Source: Pelotomaculum schinkii
Lineage (GTDB): Bacteria; Bacillota; Desulfotomaculia; Desulfotomaculales; Pelotomaculaceae
Assembly: GCF_004369205.1 (NCBI RefSeq)
Contig: NZ_QFGA01000001.1
Location: forward strand, 1,798,001-1,862,000
Direction of reading: 5' to 3'
DNA: 64,000 nt
The translations under genes were made by a program, and so were the position numbers. The notes under the pieces were generated by a model. It was not told where the DNA came from. It searched no databases and saw only the letters and a program-made list of their open reading frames with translations. Positions 47,935 through 56,979 of this stretch are shown here, in pieces; the stretch's first letter is position 1; every line of letters begins with the position of its first letter.

Positions 47935-49203
47935 TCAATTAATACTTTTTAAATATTCGATTGCATCATTACCTTTTTCCTCGCACACATAAAGTCTTTC
48001 TATATTTATTTTTTCGGTCAAATTTGAAATAATATGCGACTCATCAGAAATCGTACTTGGCTGATCAATTTTCTTGTTTACTATCACAATAGCCTTTTCG
48101 TTTTCTATGTCAACTTTCATTGGAATTTTATGCGGCATCTTATCGGCAGAATAATCCTCAATAAAAAATTCAGCGCCAAATTCTTTGAACAACAGCTTTT
48201 TCTGACTTTCAAAATACCGCTTATCTCCCGATTGAGGATGAGGCTTTGTTTCTAATATAGCAGGAAAAACTGACCGCTGGATTATTCTCTTGCAATCAAC
48301 AACATCATTAAAATGTTCCTTCATTAGTTGAAAGACTCTACTGTCATCCCATTTAATATATTCGTCAACAGAATCAGGATATGTACCATTAGGTAGTATT
48401 TGTTCTAATGCACGCGCAAAAATAATATCAAAAAATCTTCTGGTTCTATGAAAATATACTTGCACAAACATAAAGTATCTTGCTAAAACGAATTCCTCAA
48501 ACGCTTGAACTCCACCATGTTCAATCGCCAAACGTGGAATTCCTTCCTGCAAAAAAACCGTTAAACAAGAAACCAATCGCTCGACATCAAATTTGCCGTA
48601 ATTAACCCCACAATACAATGAATCTCTTAACAAATAATCCATTTTGTCACAATCCAATTCACTGTCCATAAAGCTATTTAAAAATACAAACTCTGAGTTT
48701 TCGCCAGCATCTCTACCATTATATATGCCACAAATTAGTTCTGGAGTAATATCATATTTTTCTCCATACTGTTGAGCATATTCTTTTCCGATCTCCCGAA
48801 TATAATCTGCTATACATGTTTCTTTAATTATTTTTTCTGTGAAATCCTCATGTTTTAATTTACCAGGAAAGACCACTTCAGATGCATGTGAGAATGGTGC
48901 ATGCCCCAAATCATGAGTCAATGCAATGACCCTTAATATTTGTTCATACCAAGCTATCTTTTCCTTCGATAAAAAATCTGGATTTTTACTTACAACCGAG
49001 CGAAACGCTTTCGTTACTAAATGCATTACTCCCAAAGAATGACCAAAACGAGTATGCTCAGCTCCATGGTAAACTAAGTTGGTTAAAGCAAGTTGCTTAA
49101 TATTTCTTAATCTTTGAAATGGAGCAGAATCAATTATTTTATTTTCAAGAGGTTTTACCTCAATAAATGCATGCACCGGGTCTCTATATCTACTAAGGCT
49201 CAA
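47935..49203 (-). CDS. HD-domain phosphohydrolase (YwfO/dGTPase-like)
   Basis: 422 residues from TTG at 49203 with GGAGGTGG upstream (the longer frame upstream lacks a start signal). Early SRYRDPVHAFIEVKPLENKI and PFQRLRNIKQLAL are typical of the dGTPase/YwfO group. The metal-binding HD set is GAEHTRFGHSLGVMH, ALTHDLGHAPFSH and an Asp further on (FMDSELDCDKMDYLLRDS). Enzymes of this type hydrolyse dNTPs or phosphate esters and, in defence systems, deplete nucleotides. It is the first of a two-gene unit with the YwgA-like gene. Confidence 0.88.
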   Translation of the reverse strand: MSLSRYRDPVHAFIEVKPLENKIIDSAPFQRLRNIKQLALTNLVYHGAEHTRFGHSLGVMHLVTKAFRSVVSKNPDFLSKEKIAWYEQILRVIALTHDLGHAPFSHASEVVFPGKLKHEDFTEKIIKETCIADYIREIGKEYAQQYGEKYDITPELICGIYNGRDAGENSEFVFLNSFMDSELDCDKMDYLLRDSLYCGVNYGKFDVERLVSCLTVFLQEGIPRLAIEHGGVQAFEEFVLARYFMFVQVYFHRTRRFFDIIFARALEQILPNGTYPDSVDEYIKWDDSRVFQLMKEHFNDVVDCKRIIQRSVFPAILETKPHPQSGDKRYFESQKKLLFKEFGAEFFIEDYSADKMPHKIPMKVDIENEKAIVIVNKKIDQPSTISDESHIISNLTEKINIERLYVCEEKGNDAIEYLKSIN

Positions 49204-49264
49204 AAAACCACCTCCGCGTTCGCATACATACGCTTTAATTATAACACATGACGTTGCAAAAAGG

Positions 49265-49560
49265 TTATTTAATCCAACAGAAAGAGGGCCTGCTGTTAGA
49301 AATTTGGAGCACCTCAAGATCCTTGCATATGTCAGTCAAGCTCTTCATCCCCCTGGCGGCGCTTTGCGCTGCGGCGTTTTGCGCCAATAGTCCCAGCACA
49401 AGAAACACCACCCCGTGCATGTACGCGCGGGCCACGGAGTTGATGCGCTCGATCAGCTCCAGCTTCTCCGGTTCCGTGATTTTCGCTTTGGTAAGCTTTA
49501 TACAGCTTATGCTGAGCATCCGGCATGGTGAGTACGGGAGAGTTTTCGATCAAAGGCAGA
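49265..49560 (-). pseudogene. Chimeric remnant: VanZ fragment fused to an epimerase fragment
   Basis: 49290-49500 matches the middle of VanZ (KAKITEPEKLELIERINSVA and AYMHGVVFLVLGLLAQNAAA). 49500-49560 matches the UDP-glucuronate epimerase gene near 61914-61970 (IENSPVLTMPDA). The join keeps neither frame complete. It abuts the 3' end of the SIR2 gene. Confidence 0.7.
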
Positions 49561-52500
49561 TTAACAATTTCCTGTATAAATCAAAATCCTGTTATTAACT
49601 ATTTTGATTGTCTTAACCCCTTCAGGCAGCAGCGCAGGTAATGCGTTTTGCTGAAAAGCAAATGACCATTGGTAAGCTGTAACAAAGGGATTTCCCCTTT
49701 GAATCGTCAGGTTAAAGCTGTCATAAAAATCCTGACCCAGATTAGAAAAATTTTTTCTGCTATACATTATACTTTCCATGGAAGGTGAAGTAATGTGGAC
49801 ATTTTTTGCCCTTCTTATATATTCGGTAATCTTAAATATTAATTCATCTCCGCAGTCACAGTACACATTATGGAGCAGTCCAACCGTTGTAAACACAATA
49901 AGAATCTCTGGAATATCTTCTAACAATCGCTCTTTGCCAAGATGAAACAGAGCATATATAGCTGGCGCATCAATAACAATCGATTCATTTTTAGGGATAA
50001 GAATTTCTGTGTTTTTACTTATTGCTTCGAGTGCAATATTTTTAATATGATTTGTTTTGACGTTGCCATTAACTTCAGTTCTCTTCTGAAGAATATCTAG
50101 TTTTCCCTCCACCTTTTGCACTAAGATATTGGATTGCTGATCCACGTGTCCGTTAGCCTTATACAAATTTAGATAATATCTAGCTTTTTCTAAATCATTA
50201 TAATGGAGATATGCAACAGAGGCATAATATGCGTATATTGTTTCACCATAATAACGATATTTTTCATATATATCCAGCGCACTCCCTATAATTCCACTGA
50301 AATCATTTAGTCTTACCTTTAAATCAACTTCTATAACCTTACGAATATCCGATCCGCACTTGTATTTTACCTTATTTGAATATAGCCAATATGCTCTATC
50401 AATGTTATTAATTTTCATCAAATAATCATGGTAAGCAAGATAAAAGCTATCCGGATCTTGATTCACAAGTTCCGGCTTGTCCTTAAGGACTTCCTCATAT
50501 ATATTGCCTATAGAATGAACTTGCCCTGTCCTCCGATAAAAGGTTATCAAGATATTGTAGTTTATAACCGATGGCTCTTGGTTAATGATATCCCGGATCG
50601 TCTTTTCTGCTTCTGCGTATTCTCCATTCACTTCATAATAAAAGCTTTTAATTATCTGCATCTTATCGCTATGGTTCCAATATTCTGAATACTTCACAAA
50701 ATAATCATTAAACCGATCCTTTGCTTTAGCATTCAAAAGAGTGGCTAGAAATTGAATAAGAATATCCTCATTATCTTTATAGATTTTATCCACAACTGGT
50801 TTCAAAGCCTGAATTGCATGCTCAGTCATACCACGCATGTTGTAAAACTCGCTGGAAATTAAAGCTTTATCCGTTTCATTTAGCATATTGATATCATTGA
50901 CACTACTCTTATTCAATTGAATATTATTAATTGCCTTCATCCGGCTTATTTCATATAAGTCATCGCCACAATACTCTATGAGTTGATCGTACATCCGATC
51001 AAAATCCATGGTTCTCCTCAAGTAAAACAAACTTCTCAAATAAGGGATTGCAACTCTTGAATGGATTCCCCGCCGTACACTTCCTTTGGCTCTGGCAAAT
51101 CCAGCTTCAAAATATTCTACTGCTTTACTTAAATCATTTAGATTGACGGCATTTATCTTAATCGTAATACCGTCATCCGCTTCTCCAATAGCCTTAAAGT
51201 AGGTTGCTATTCCCAGGTCCTCAATATTAAAAATATTATCATCAATTTCATATGCTCTTCGCAGTAGCCGAAGCGCATCGCCATACATTTTGTAATGCAG
51301 CGCAATTTCTCCAGTCAAACGGTAAATAAACTGACGTTGATCGTCGTCTTCAGTATTAACAATCAAATCCATATCCTCATTCAAAAGCATATCAAAAGCT
51401 CTTTCATAAGGAATTTCAGTACAAATGTTTTCAGTATAAACCTTTAAGCCAAGGAGCAGGGGATCCTCAGGAGCCATTTCATACCACTCATTAGCCGTTT
51501 TATAAGCCGATTCAAAATCACCAATATTAAATTGATAATCAACGATGCAGGATAGAAGATCTATATCATCTTTGCATTTTGGCAATTTCATGGCAGATTC
51601 AACCAAAGAAGCCGCAGAAGGGTAATCCCGAATCAGGATATAACAATAAAGCATCCCCTTTATAAGCATCTTCTTATCCTCAGTTGAGAGAGGTTCAAAA
51701 ATACTCCCCTGCAGAATTCGGTTGTATTCAGCAATTGCTTCGTCTATCTGACCATTTTTCTGCAGCTTTTTGATCTCTTTTACTTTATCGTATATAGTAG
51801 AATCCTTGGAAGGAAGAGATTCAGTTGGATCTACAAGTGTCAGACACTCAGTTTTCACACTCATCATACTTTGAGGCTGATAAATTGTTCTCTGATCACT
51901 GCCTTTCAAAATCTGACTTTGTGCTTCTTGCTCATCTATTTGATCACTTACACTTATAATCTCATTGAGTATTTCACGAATACCTTTTATGTGGTCCCCG
52001 TTATCAGTGGAATATCTTAAGATCTTTACATCATATCGCTTCTCCATTTCAAGGCGTTTTTCCACCGATATATTAGCTAGTAGTATAAAATGTCTAGCTC
52101 TCAATCTTTCACTGCTTACTTCTAACACTTGCTGTATATATTCATCGTCCAAAGAGACCCCAATAAAAAGCAATACGTATCTTTCTCTAAAATGCTCAAG
52201 CACCGTTTGAAACTCTATGCTATTCTGATATAAATTATTATACGATTCCCTGGAAAGAACAATCGTTGAAGGCTTCGTATAATCTCCGTGCAGATTATAT
52301 ACAGCCCCATCGTGAATCACATCGTCCCACTCGTTGCTGAATTCTTTGAATAAATGTGAAATATCACTGGGACCTTTACCAACATACTCGGATAAATAGT
52401 TGTCATAGTTTGTAGTCAGATACTTGGTGCAGTTCATTTTAGCCAAATCCTTATAGATATTATCAGGCGGTTCTTCAACCTCTTTTTGTCTTTTGCGCTG

Positions 52501-52785
52501 GATTGCTCCGCAAATTGAGGCCTTCAAATCCTCTTCCCCGATGCCCGCTTTCCTCATCTCATCTACGGCTTCCAAATATCGATGTTCTTCGATGAGTTTT
52601 GAAATTTCTTCTCTATGCTCAGTAAGGAATTCATAATCAAATTTTCCACAAACATCATCAAGAAGTGTACCCCATCCGGGCATTTCGAAAGGAAACGACA
52701 AACCAGCTCCGACAAATGGTACGAGCTGATGCCTTCTATAAGCTTGTTTTAGTATATTCATATACTCTTTTGCCGGATGGGCCAT
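49561..52785 (-). CDS. Large SIR2-like NADase protein with TPR-type helical region and C-terminal PIN-like domain
   Basis: 1074 residues. SIR2 domain (about 10-290): LVPFVGAGLS (24-30), TTNYD (124-128) and YNLHGD with the likely catalytic His166, followed by FIGVSLDDEYIQQVL. About 320-930 is a helical TPR-like superhelix (GEIALHYKMYGDALRLLRRA, GLQGYAE-like pairs such as ASVAYLHYNDLEKARYYLNL). The last 120 residues contain IVIDAPAIYALFHLG and may be a PIN-like domain. SIR2-TPR proteins are antiphage NADases that deplete NAD on infection. ATG at 52785 with AAGGAAGTGGTG. An XRE regulator gene is 180 bp upstream. Antiphage role is inference. Confidence 0.82.
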   Translation of the reverse strand: MAHPAKEYMNILKQAYRRHQLVPFVGAGLSFPFEMPGWGTLLDDVCGKFDYEFLTEHREEISKLIEEHRYLEAVDEMRKAGIGEEDLKASICGAIQRKRQKEVEEPPDNIYKDLAKMNCTKYLTTNYDNYLSEYVGKGPSDISHLFKEFSNEWDDVIHDGAVYNLHGDYTKPSTIVLSRESYNNLYQNSIEFQTVLEHFRERYVLLFIGVSLDDEYIQQVLEVSSERLRARHFILLANISVEKRLEMEKRYDVKILRYSTDNGDHIKGIREILNEIISVSDQIDEQEAQSQILKGSDQRTIYQPQSMMSVKTECLTLVDPTESLPSKDSTIYDKVKEIKKLQKNGQIDEAIAEYNRILQGSIFEPLSTEDKKMLIKGMLYCYILIRDYPSAASLVESAMKLPKCKDDIDLLSCIVDYQFNIGDFESAYKTANEWYEMAPEDPLLLGLKVYTENICTEIPYERAFDMLLNEDMDLIVNTEDDDQRQFIYRLTGEIALHYKMYGDALRLLRRAYEIDDNIFNIEDLGIATYFKAIGEADDGITIKINAVNLNDLSKAVEYFEAGFARAKGSVRRGIHSRVAIPYLRSLFYLRRTMDFDRMYDQLIEYCGDDLYEISRMKAINNIQLNKSSVNDINMLNETDKALISSEFYNMRGMTEHAIQALKPVVDKIYKDNEDILIQFLATLLNAKAKDRFNDYFVKYSEYWNHSDKMQIIKSFYYEVNGEYAEAEKTIRDIINQEPSVINYNILITFYRRTGQVHSIGNIYEEVLKDKPELVNQDPDSFYLAYHDYLMKINNIDRAYWLYSNKVKYKCGSDIRKVIEVDLKVRLNDFSGIIGSALDIYEKYRYYGETIYAYYASVAYLHYNDLEKARYYLNLYKANGHVDQQSNILVQKVEGKLDILQKRTEVNGNVKTNHIKNIALEAISKNTEILIPKNESIVIDAPAIYALFHLGKERLLEDIPEILIVFTTVGLLHNVYCDCGDELIFKITEYIRRAKNVHITSPSMESIMYSRKNFSNLGQDFYDSFNLTIQRGNPFVTAYQWSFAFQQNALPALLPEGVKTIKIVNNRILIYTGNC

Positions 52786-52961
52786 TTCACCACTTCCTTA
52801 GATAATCGCATAATGAGAAATTTGTTGGACGGGTATGTAAGACCGGTGTCTACAAGAGCCGCATAGCTCCCACCCTTGACCTCCGGTAATCTGTGAAAAC
52901 AGTTCACATGCTGGGCTCCACGCATGGATGGGCTGCCTATCACAGCCTTTATCTCTGATTT

Positions 52962-53285
52962 CTATTTACTGTGTTTGAAAATAGTCCTGCCAACTTCAAT
53001 GATCATTTTGATTTCGTTCTGTGTCCTTCCTCTAAACGCAGCAGCCAGTTCATCTAAAGCAGAATCATATTTTGCCCGGGGATCACTCTGTAAAAGATAG
53101 TCAAAACTGGCCCCCAAGATGTTCCCAATTTGTACTAAAGTCTCAACACTTAATTTTCTTTCGCCCCGTTCAATTTGGCCAATATATGAGGGTGTTAAAT
53201 TGGTTTTTTCCGCTAAGGCTTCTTGCGTTAACCCTTTATTCCGGCGTAGTCTTTTAATCTTTTCTCCCAACAACCGGTAATTCAC
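52962..53285 (-). CDS. XRE-family transcriptional regulator
   Basis: 107 residues. The helix-turn-helix is LGEKIKRLRRNKGLTQEALA, KTNLTPSYIGQIERGERKLS and VETLVQIGNILGASFDYLL; the C-terminal 35 residues are a helical dimerisation tail. It lies 176 bp upstream of the SIR2 gene on the same strand, so it may control that gene. The gap 52786-52961 contains no recognised gene. The start is the ATG at 53285 (a leader AACTCCTTTACAGTTAAC with GGAGTT reads on the minus strand). Confidence 0.9.
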   Translation of the reverse strand: MNYRLLGEKIKRLRRNKGLTQEALAEKTNLTPSYIGQIERGERKLSVETLVQIGNILGASFDYLLQSDPRAKYDSALDELAAAFRGRTQNEIKMIIEVGRTIFKHSK

Positions 53286-53475
53286 AGCCTCAACTCCTTT
53301 ACAGTTAACTATAAAGGCTGACAGCGGCCAATATAATATGCCATAAGCTTAGTTAGGTATTGCCATAAGCTCAGTAATGACTTAAAATATAGTGTATCAG
53401 AGCATTTCGGATAGACCCTGCCTGTTTATATACAGATTTAATCAAACATTACATTAGTAAAGAGGTAGTATCTGA

Positions 53476-53673
53476 ATGGCTAATAAAATGGAATGCCATA
53501 TTGTTTATGCCAAGACTCGTGCAGAGGCCGATATCATAGCCGTATACTTTAATCACCAAGGGATTCCAACAGAAGTAAAGAAGGACAATATCTTTGGTTA
53601 TACAATTCTTACAAACAAAGAACATCAATTCAAAGCTCAACTGATATATCTTTCACGTTTAAACGCTAAATAA
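53476..53673 (+). CDS. Small protein of 65 residues, unknown
   Basis: ATG at 53476 is preceded by AGAGGTAGTATCTGA. The sequence MANKMECHIVYAKTRAEADI, IAVYFNHQGIPTEVKKDN and GYTILTNKEHQFKAQLIYLS suggests a compact alpha/beta (ferredoxin-like, DUF2007-type) fold. It is divergent from the XRE gene. A GC stem with TTTTCC follows. Confidence 0.55.
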   Translation: MANKMECHIVYAKTRAEADIIAVYFNHQGIPTEVKKDNIFGYTILTNKEHQFKAQLIYLSRLNAK

Positions 53674-53906
53674 TCCAGGAAAAAACCTCCGGTACGGTTA
53701 AGTATCAGAGGCTTTTCCTTTTGTTCAGTGAGCGTGCCGGTATTTATGTTTTACAGGATTCCAGCTTATATTCGCTAGCCTGCCTGGCCATTGACAACAT
53801 GTGTCGCACCAAAAATTAGCATAGGAATTACTCCGGAGATGGTACATCTCCTACTTTATGCCCGGTTTATCCCGGCGCTTTCGAACCGTCCCTCTGTGCC
53901 TTCCGC

Positions 53907-54035
53907 TGTCGTTTATACCATATATCGGTCATTCATGCACAGAGTATCCTAAAGCCGGTTTCATTCTGATATAGTAGTTTCATGGAGCTTGTCCGGGAGC
54001 GGGAAACTCCACTACTAAAAAGGGGTGAGGCATAT
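53907..54035 (+). promoter_or_regulatory. Second copy of the structured leader (compare 38577-38757)
   Basis: GCACAGAGTATCCTAAAGCC, TTCATTCTGATATAGTAG and GGGAGCGGGAAACTCC match the leader of the cystatin-like gene, with one merged structural unit whose ends TAGTAG and CTACTA pair. It ends in AAAGGGGTGAGGCATATATG, but the following coding sequence is not the cystatin-like gene. Confidence 0.55.
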
Positions 54036-54094
54036 ATGCGTTGGAAAATCTCTTGTGGCCGCGGCCGGCGGCGCTTAATCACTTCATAACTATG

Positions 54095-54365
54095 AAAATT
54101 ATTGAAGAATGCAAATGTGCAATTCAAACGGCAAATGGATGTTTTCTCACTGCTGTAAACAAAGGTGGGATGGATGAACCTGCCAATCGACTCCCCATTC
54201 ACACAGACGCAACAAAGATTGACATCTGGGAAATGTTTGAGGTCAGGGAACTACATAACGGCAGTTAACAACGGCGGAATGTCTGACAGTTCTGGAAAAT
54301 CCGCTATATGCACAGATTCAACAACAGTAGGTGAGAATGAGAAATTCAAACTGATTTTCTTCTGA
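54095..54365 (+). pseudogene. Frameshifted beta-trefoil (fascin-like) fragment
   Basis: One frame reads ECKCAIQTANGCFLTAVNKG and IHTDATKIDIWEMFEVRE; a second, shifted by one, continues NYITAVNNGGMSDSSGKSAI and TTVGENEKFKLIFF. These are two successive trefoil/fascin repeats (IQTANGxFLTAVNxGG, WExF). The change of frame near 54250 and lack of a full domain indicate a degraded gene. Confidence 0.6.
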
Positions 54366-54417
54366 TCCTCAACTTCAAAACAGCAAGCCGGAGGTTGGCC
54401 TCCGGTTTAATTTTTCT

Positions 54418-54598
54418 ACACCATGGTGTCGACCGCGCGGGTCGCGATGCCTTTGCTGCTGGCATTGGAAAAGCCGGCCAGCTGCGCGGAAAGCATATAT
54501 ATGGCCTAAATAGTGCTGCCAAACTTCCCCGCCGGCATGGATGCCACCCCGGCTTATGCTGCCTTACCGGCCAAAGAAGAACATTTAGCCCTTTGACC
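54418..54598. pseudogene. Composite remnant: VanZ N-terminal and DUF433 C-terminal fragments
   Basis: 54418-54510 matches the VanZ N-terminal coding region (CATGGTGTCGACCGCGCGGG, reverse strand). 54532-54598 matches the end of the DUF433 gene (GATGCCACCCCGGCTTATGC, then GAAGAACATTTAGCCCTTTG). Neither is complete. Confidence 0.7.
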
Positions 54599-54646
54599 GC
54601 CCTTCCCCCAGTCTCCGTGATATACTGCTTTTTTTATGTTCGCTTT

Positions 54647-55138
54647 TCAGTTTACCCGTACTCTGTTCCTTATTCTGTTTCTTATACAGTATACGAGCCC
54701 GATGCCCATCATGCTGCCAACAGCATCCATGGCGATATCGCTGACTTGAAAAGCCCTGCCGGGCACATAGAGCTGGTGGATTTCATCGGTTACGGCATAG
54801 GCGACACATATGGCCAGGGAGATCGCAATCGCTTTCATCCCCCTGGCGCCGCTTTGCGCTGCAGCGTTTTGCGCCAACAGTCCCAGCACAAGAAACACCA
54901 CCCCGTGCATGTACTCGCGGGCCACGGAGTTGATGCGCTCGATCAGTTCCAGCTTCTGCGGTTCCGTGATTTTCGCTTTGGTAAGCTTTACCGTGGTGTC
55001 GACCACGCGGGTTACGATGCCCTTGCTGTTGGCATTGGATAAGCCGGCCGGCTGCGCGGAAAGGAGATAGATGGCCAGCATCCAGAGAAGCACGGCGAGC
55101 CAGGACAGGGTTTGTATAAGCGGGCGGTTTATATTCAT
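54647..55138 (-). CDS. VanZ-family membrane protein
   Basis: 163 residues with four hydrophobic helices. LSWLAVLLWMLAIYLLSAQP, FLVLGLLAQNAAAQSGARGM, and AISLAICVAYAVTDEIHQLY with VPGRAFQVSDIAMDAVGSMM form the VanZ signature (DEIHQ...R..D...D..G). ATG at 55138 after AAAGGATGAGTAA. VanZ proteins relate to teicoplanin resistance or are of unknown function. This is the only full-length copy; fragments occur at 38386, 49265, 54418 and 58323. Confidence 0.88.
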   Translation of the reverse strand: MNINRPLIQTLSWLAVLLWMLAIYLLSAQPAGLSNANSKGIVTRVVDTTVKLTKAKITEPQKLELIERINSVAREYMHGVVFLVLGLLAQNAAAQSGARGMKAIAISLAICVAYAVTDEIHQLYVPGRAFQVSDIAMDAVGSMMGIGLVYCIRNRIRNRVRVN

Positions 55139-55207
55139 TTACTCATCCTTTGTGATAGTTTCCGGACAATGTCGCTTCCCGCGACACCATCGGCATTTGC
55201 AACAACC

Positions 55208-55245
55208 CAATGTAGGTGCGATTTCAATCGCACACGGCGCCCCGG
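55208..55245. repeat. GTGCGA-type palindromic repeat
   Basis: AATGTAGGTGCGATTTCAAT then CGCACACGGCGCC, nearly identical to the 2093 copy. Confidence 0.65.
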
Positions 55246-55291
55246 TGACGGACTTATTCATAAGTCTAGCTATTTGCCTGTCCCTTACTTA

Positions 55292-55774
55292 TCATTTCAC
55301 ATCACCTTTTGCTTCAAGAAAGCAAGAGAATTCATCTATTTCCTTTTTTAAACGATTAAATACTTTCGGCAACTTATTTACTAATGGCGCCATTTTGGCA
55401 CTAGATAGCTGAAAACTATATATATTTCTTACAATATGGCGAAAACCCCTGTATTCATCTAAATAGTTTCTTGTTTCCCTTGAAATAACGGAAGGCCTTA
55501 TCAGCTCAATTTCAGTAGCCATTTGGCGTAATAGTTCTTGGTGCCAGTTTTCTCCTTTTGGTCTTGTTTGATCTACGTTTGCAGAAACCAACTCAAAGAT
55601 TCTTTCAAGTGCTGTATAAAAACTATGGAGGTTTAAAGCCACGCTATCCAGATAAAATTCATCTCCTGTTCGCTTTACACGTTCCCAACCAGCCTGCGTG
55701 CGGTCAACAATTTGCTTAAGCTCATTGATTTCTTCACGAACCCTGCTCGCAAGAGTTAAATATTCTTTGTTCAT
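55292..55774 (-). CDS. HepT-like toxin (HEPN family)
   Basis: 160 residues, all helical. RVREEINELKQIVDRTQAGW, SVALNLHSFYTALERIFELV and the HEPN catalytic motif in YRGFRHIVRNIYSFQLS (R-x4-6-H). It overlaps the MNT gene stop by four bases (ATGA). HepT toxins are RNases or targets of AMPylation by their MNT partner. The unit looks intact. Confidence 0.86.
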   Translation of the reverse strand: MNKEYLTLASRVREEINELKQIVDRTQAGWERVKRTGDEFYLDSVALNLHSFYTALERIFELVSANVDQTRPKGENWHQELLRQMATEIELIRPSVISRETRNYLDEYRGFRHIVRNIYSFQLSSAKMAPLVNKLPKVFNRLKKEIDEFSCFLEAKGDVK

Positions 55775-56154
55775 ACTTCAATTCCCTCGGCTTCAATGGC
55801 TCTACGCAAGGTATCACGGCAGGTTTGAGCATCAACTAAATCAACCTTGAAATCTGTAGTTAGGCCAGTTGCTACACCCACCGCTGCATAAAATTGTTCA
55901 TCAGGGATGCCCCATGCAGCCAAATCAACATCGGACCAGCGTGTAAATAATGAACGTTTGGCTAAAGAACCAAACACCACTACCTTTTTGGCCCCAAAAC
56001 TTTCTTTTAAAAGGGATGCGGCTCTCCTGGCCAATAGCCATGCTTCATCATAACGTTTTGATAAAGCTACATCAGCTACAGAAGTATCTTCTGTAATAGT
56101 TAAAGAATATTTATAAGTTGAGTAAGAAATCAAGTCATCGGGTTTTGTACTCAT
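55771..56154 (-). CDS. Minimal nucleotidyltransferase antitoxin (MntA/MNT)
   Basis: 127 residues. The pol-beta NTase motif is VVVFGSLAKRSLFTRWSDVD with L after it (GSx10DxD, the catalytic pair DVDLAAWG), and the third acid is in FKVDLVDAQTC. The first 35 residues are an extra helical region. ATG at 56154 with GAGGGGAATTG. MNT neutralises HepT by polyAMPylation. Confidence 0.86.
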   Translation of the reverse strand: MSTKPDDLISYSTYKYSLTITEDTSVADVALSKRYDEAWLLARRAASLLKESFGAKKVVVFGSLAKRSLFTRWSDVDLAAWGIPDEQFYAAVGVATGLTTDFKVDLVDAQTCRDTLRRAIEAEGIEV

Positions 56155-56174
56155 TTCAATTCCCCTCGTATAAT
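56145..56174 (+). promoter_or_regulatory. Sigma-A-like promoter overlapping the MNT start
   Basis: TTGTAC (56145-56150), an 18-bp spacer and TATAAT (56169-56174) read away from the MNT gene, 45 bp before a small ORF with a good ribosome binding site. Confidence 0.5.
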
Positions 56175-56218
56175 AGTATTAGAACCACCGGACAACCAAA
56201 ATTCCAATTGAGGGAAAT

Positions 56219-56353
56219 ATGGGTAATCCAGATAGGTTCGGGAACCGGTTCCCAAAGTACGGGTACCGAGACCAACAAAAATCATTTGCCTATTCCACAG
56301 CGGGTATGGTCCTGGTACCGGTCAGTCGCGCGACTACTGTATTGTGGAAATAG
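56219..56353 (+). CDS. Possible 44-residue small ORF
   Basis: ATG at 56219 after GAGGGAAAT reads MGNPDRFGNRFPKYGYRDQQ and KSFAYSTAGMVLVPVSRATT. It has a plausible promoter. Another frame beginning about 56344 (VEIAIEVVGQQYLKYGGDTK) runs to 56499, also without a match. Neither is recognised; both could be remnants of a broken gene. Confidence 0.3.
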   Translation: MGNPDRFGNRFPKYGYRDQQKSFAYSTAGMVLVPVSRATTVLWK

Positions 56354-56589
56354 CCATTGAAGTGGTTGGTCAACAGTACCTGAAATATGGTGGTGATACT
56401 AAGACATTAAATAATCATACAATATCAACAATCCAAGCTCTGAACGCCATTGTGCGAATGGGCAGTGAAGTCCTCTTAGATGGGTATGGGTTGTTATGAT
56501 GATAATAGCTTTTATGCCGGCCCCCCAGGTCACTGTTTAGCAGCTACCTTGGCCGGGCCGGTTTTCTGTTACCTTTTTTAGTGCATTGT

Positions 56590-56979
56590 TTTTCAAAATA
56601 ATGATAAAATCCATCTTTGCGCGAAGGATGCGTAGCATCCGTAGAGCGCACGAATTAGTTTCGGTTATTTGTCAAGCAGTGTCTGGACATGGGCGCCTTT
56701 TTACGGGACAATGTGACCAACAAGTTGGTATGGGGATATTTCTTCTTCCCCTCGTGGAGCCTTTAGGGTTACTACTTCGTGAAGCCTGTTACCCTTGGTC
56801 CGCCGTCCTTTTCTAACCGCTGGTTGTACCCCCGGCTTTATGGTGATGGGATTTTGCAGCTTCCCATTCATGCACCCACCTGACCGGGTGAGTACTTATT
56901 ACGAGGCTGAGTAAGGCGGTTCCCAAGGGCGCCCAGGTCCTGTACCTTGCTTGATTTCTTTTGGAGTGGAGGTGATCTT
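56590..56979 (+). mobile_element. Left noncoding end of the IS110 element (probable bridge-RNA region)
   Basis: About 390 bp upstream of the transposase have no ORF but are GC-rich and can form stems, as in the IS110 left ends that encode the bridge RNA guiding target and donor choice. The exact left boundary is not visible because IS110 has no clear terminal inverted repeats. Confidence 0.5.

Noticed and set aside
52800-52961. Possible insertion-sequence remnant between the SIR2 and XRE genes
   Set aside because: A 61-codon frame (GAQHVNCFHRLPEVKGG...) looked transposon-like, but I could not match it to any family.
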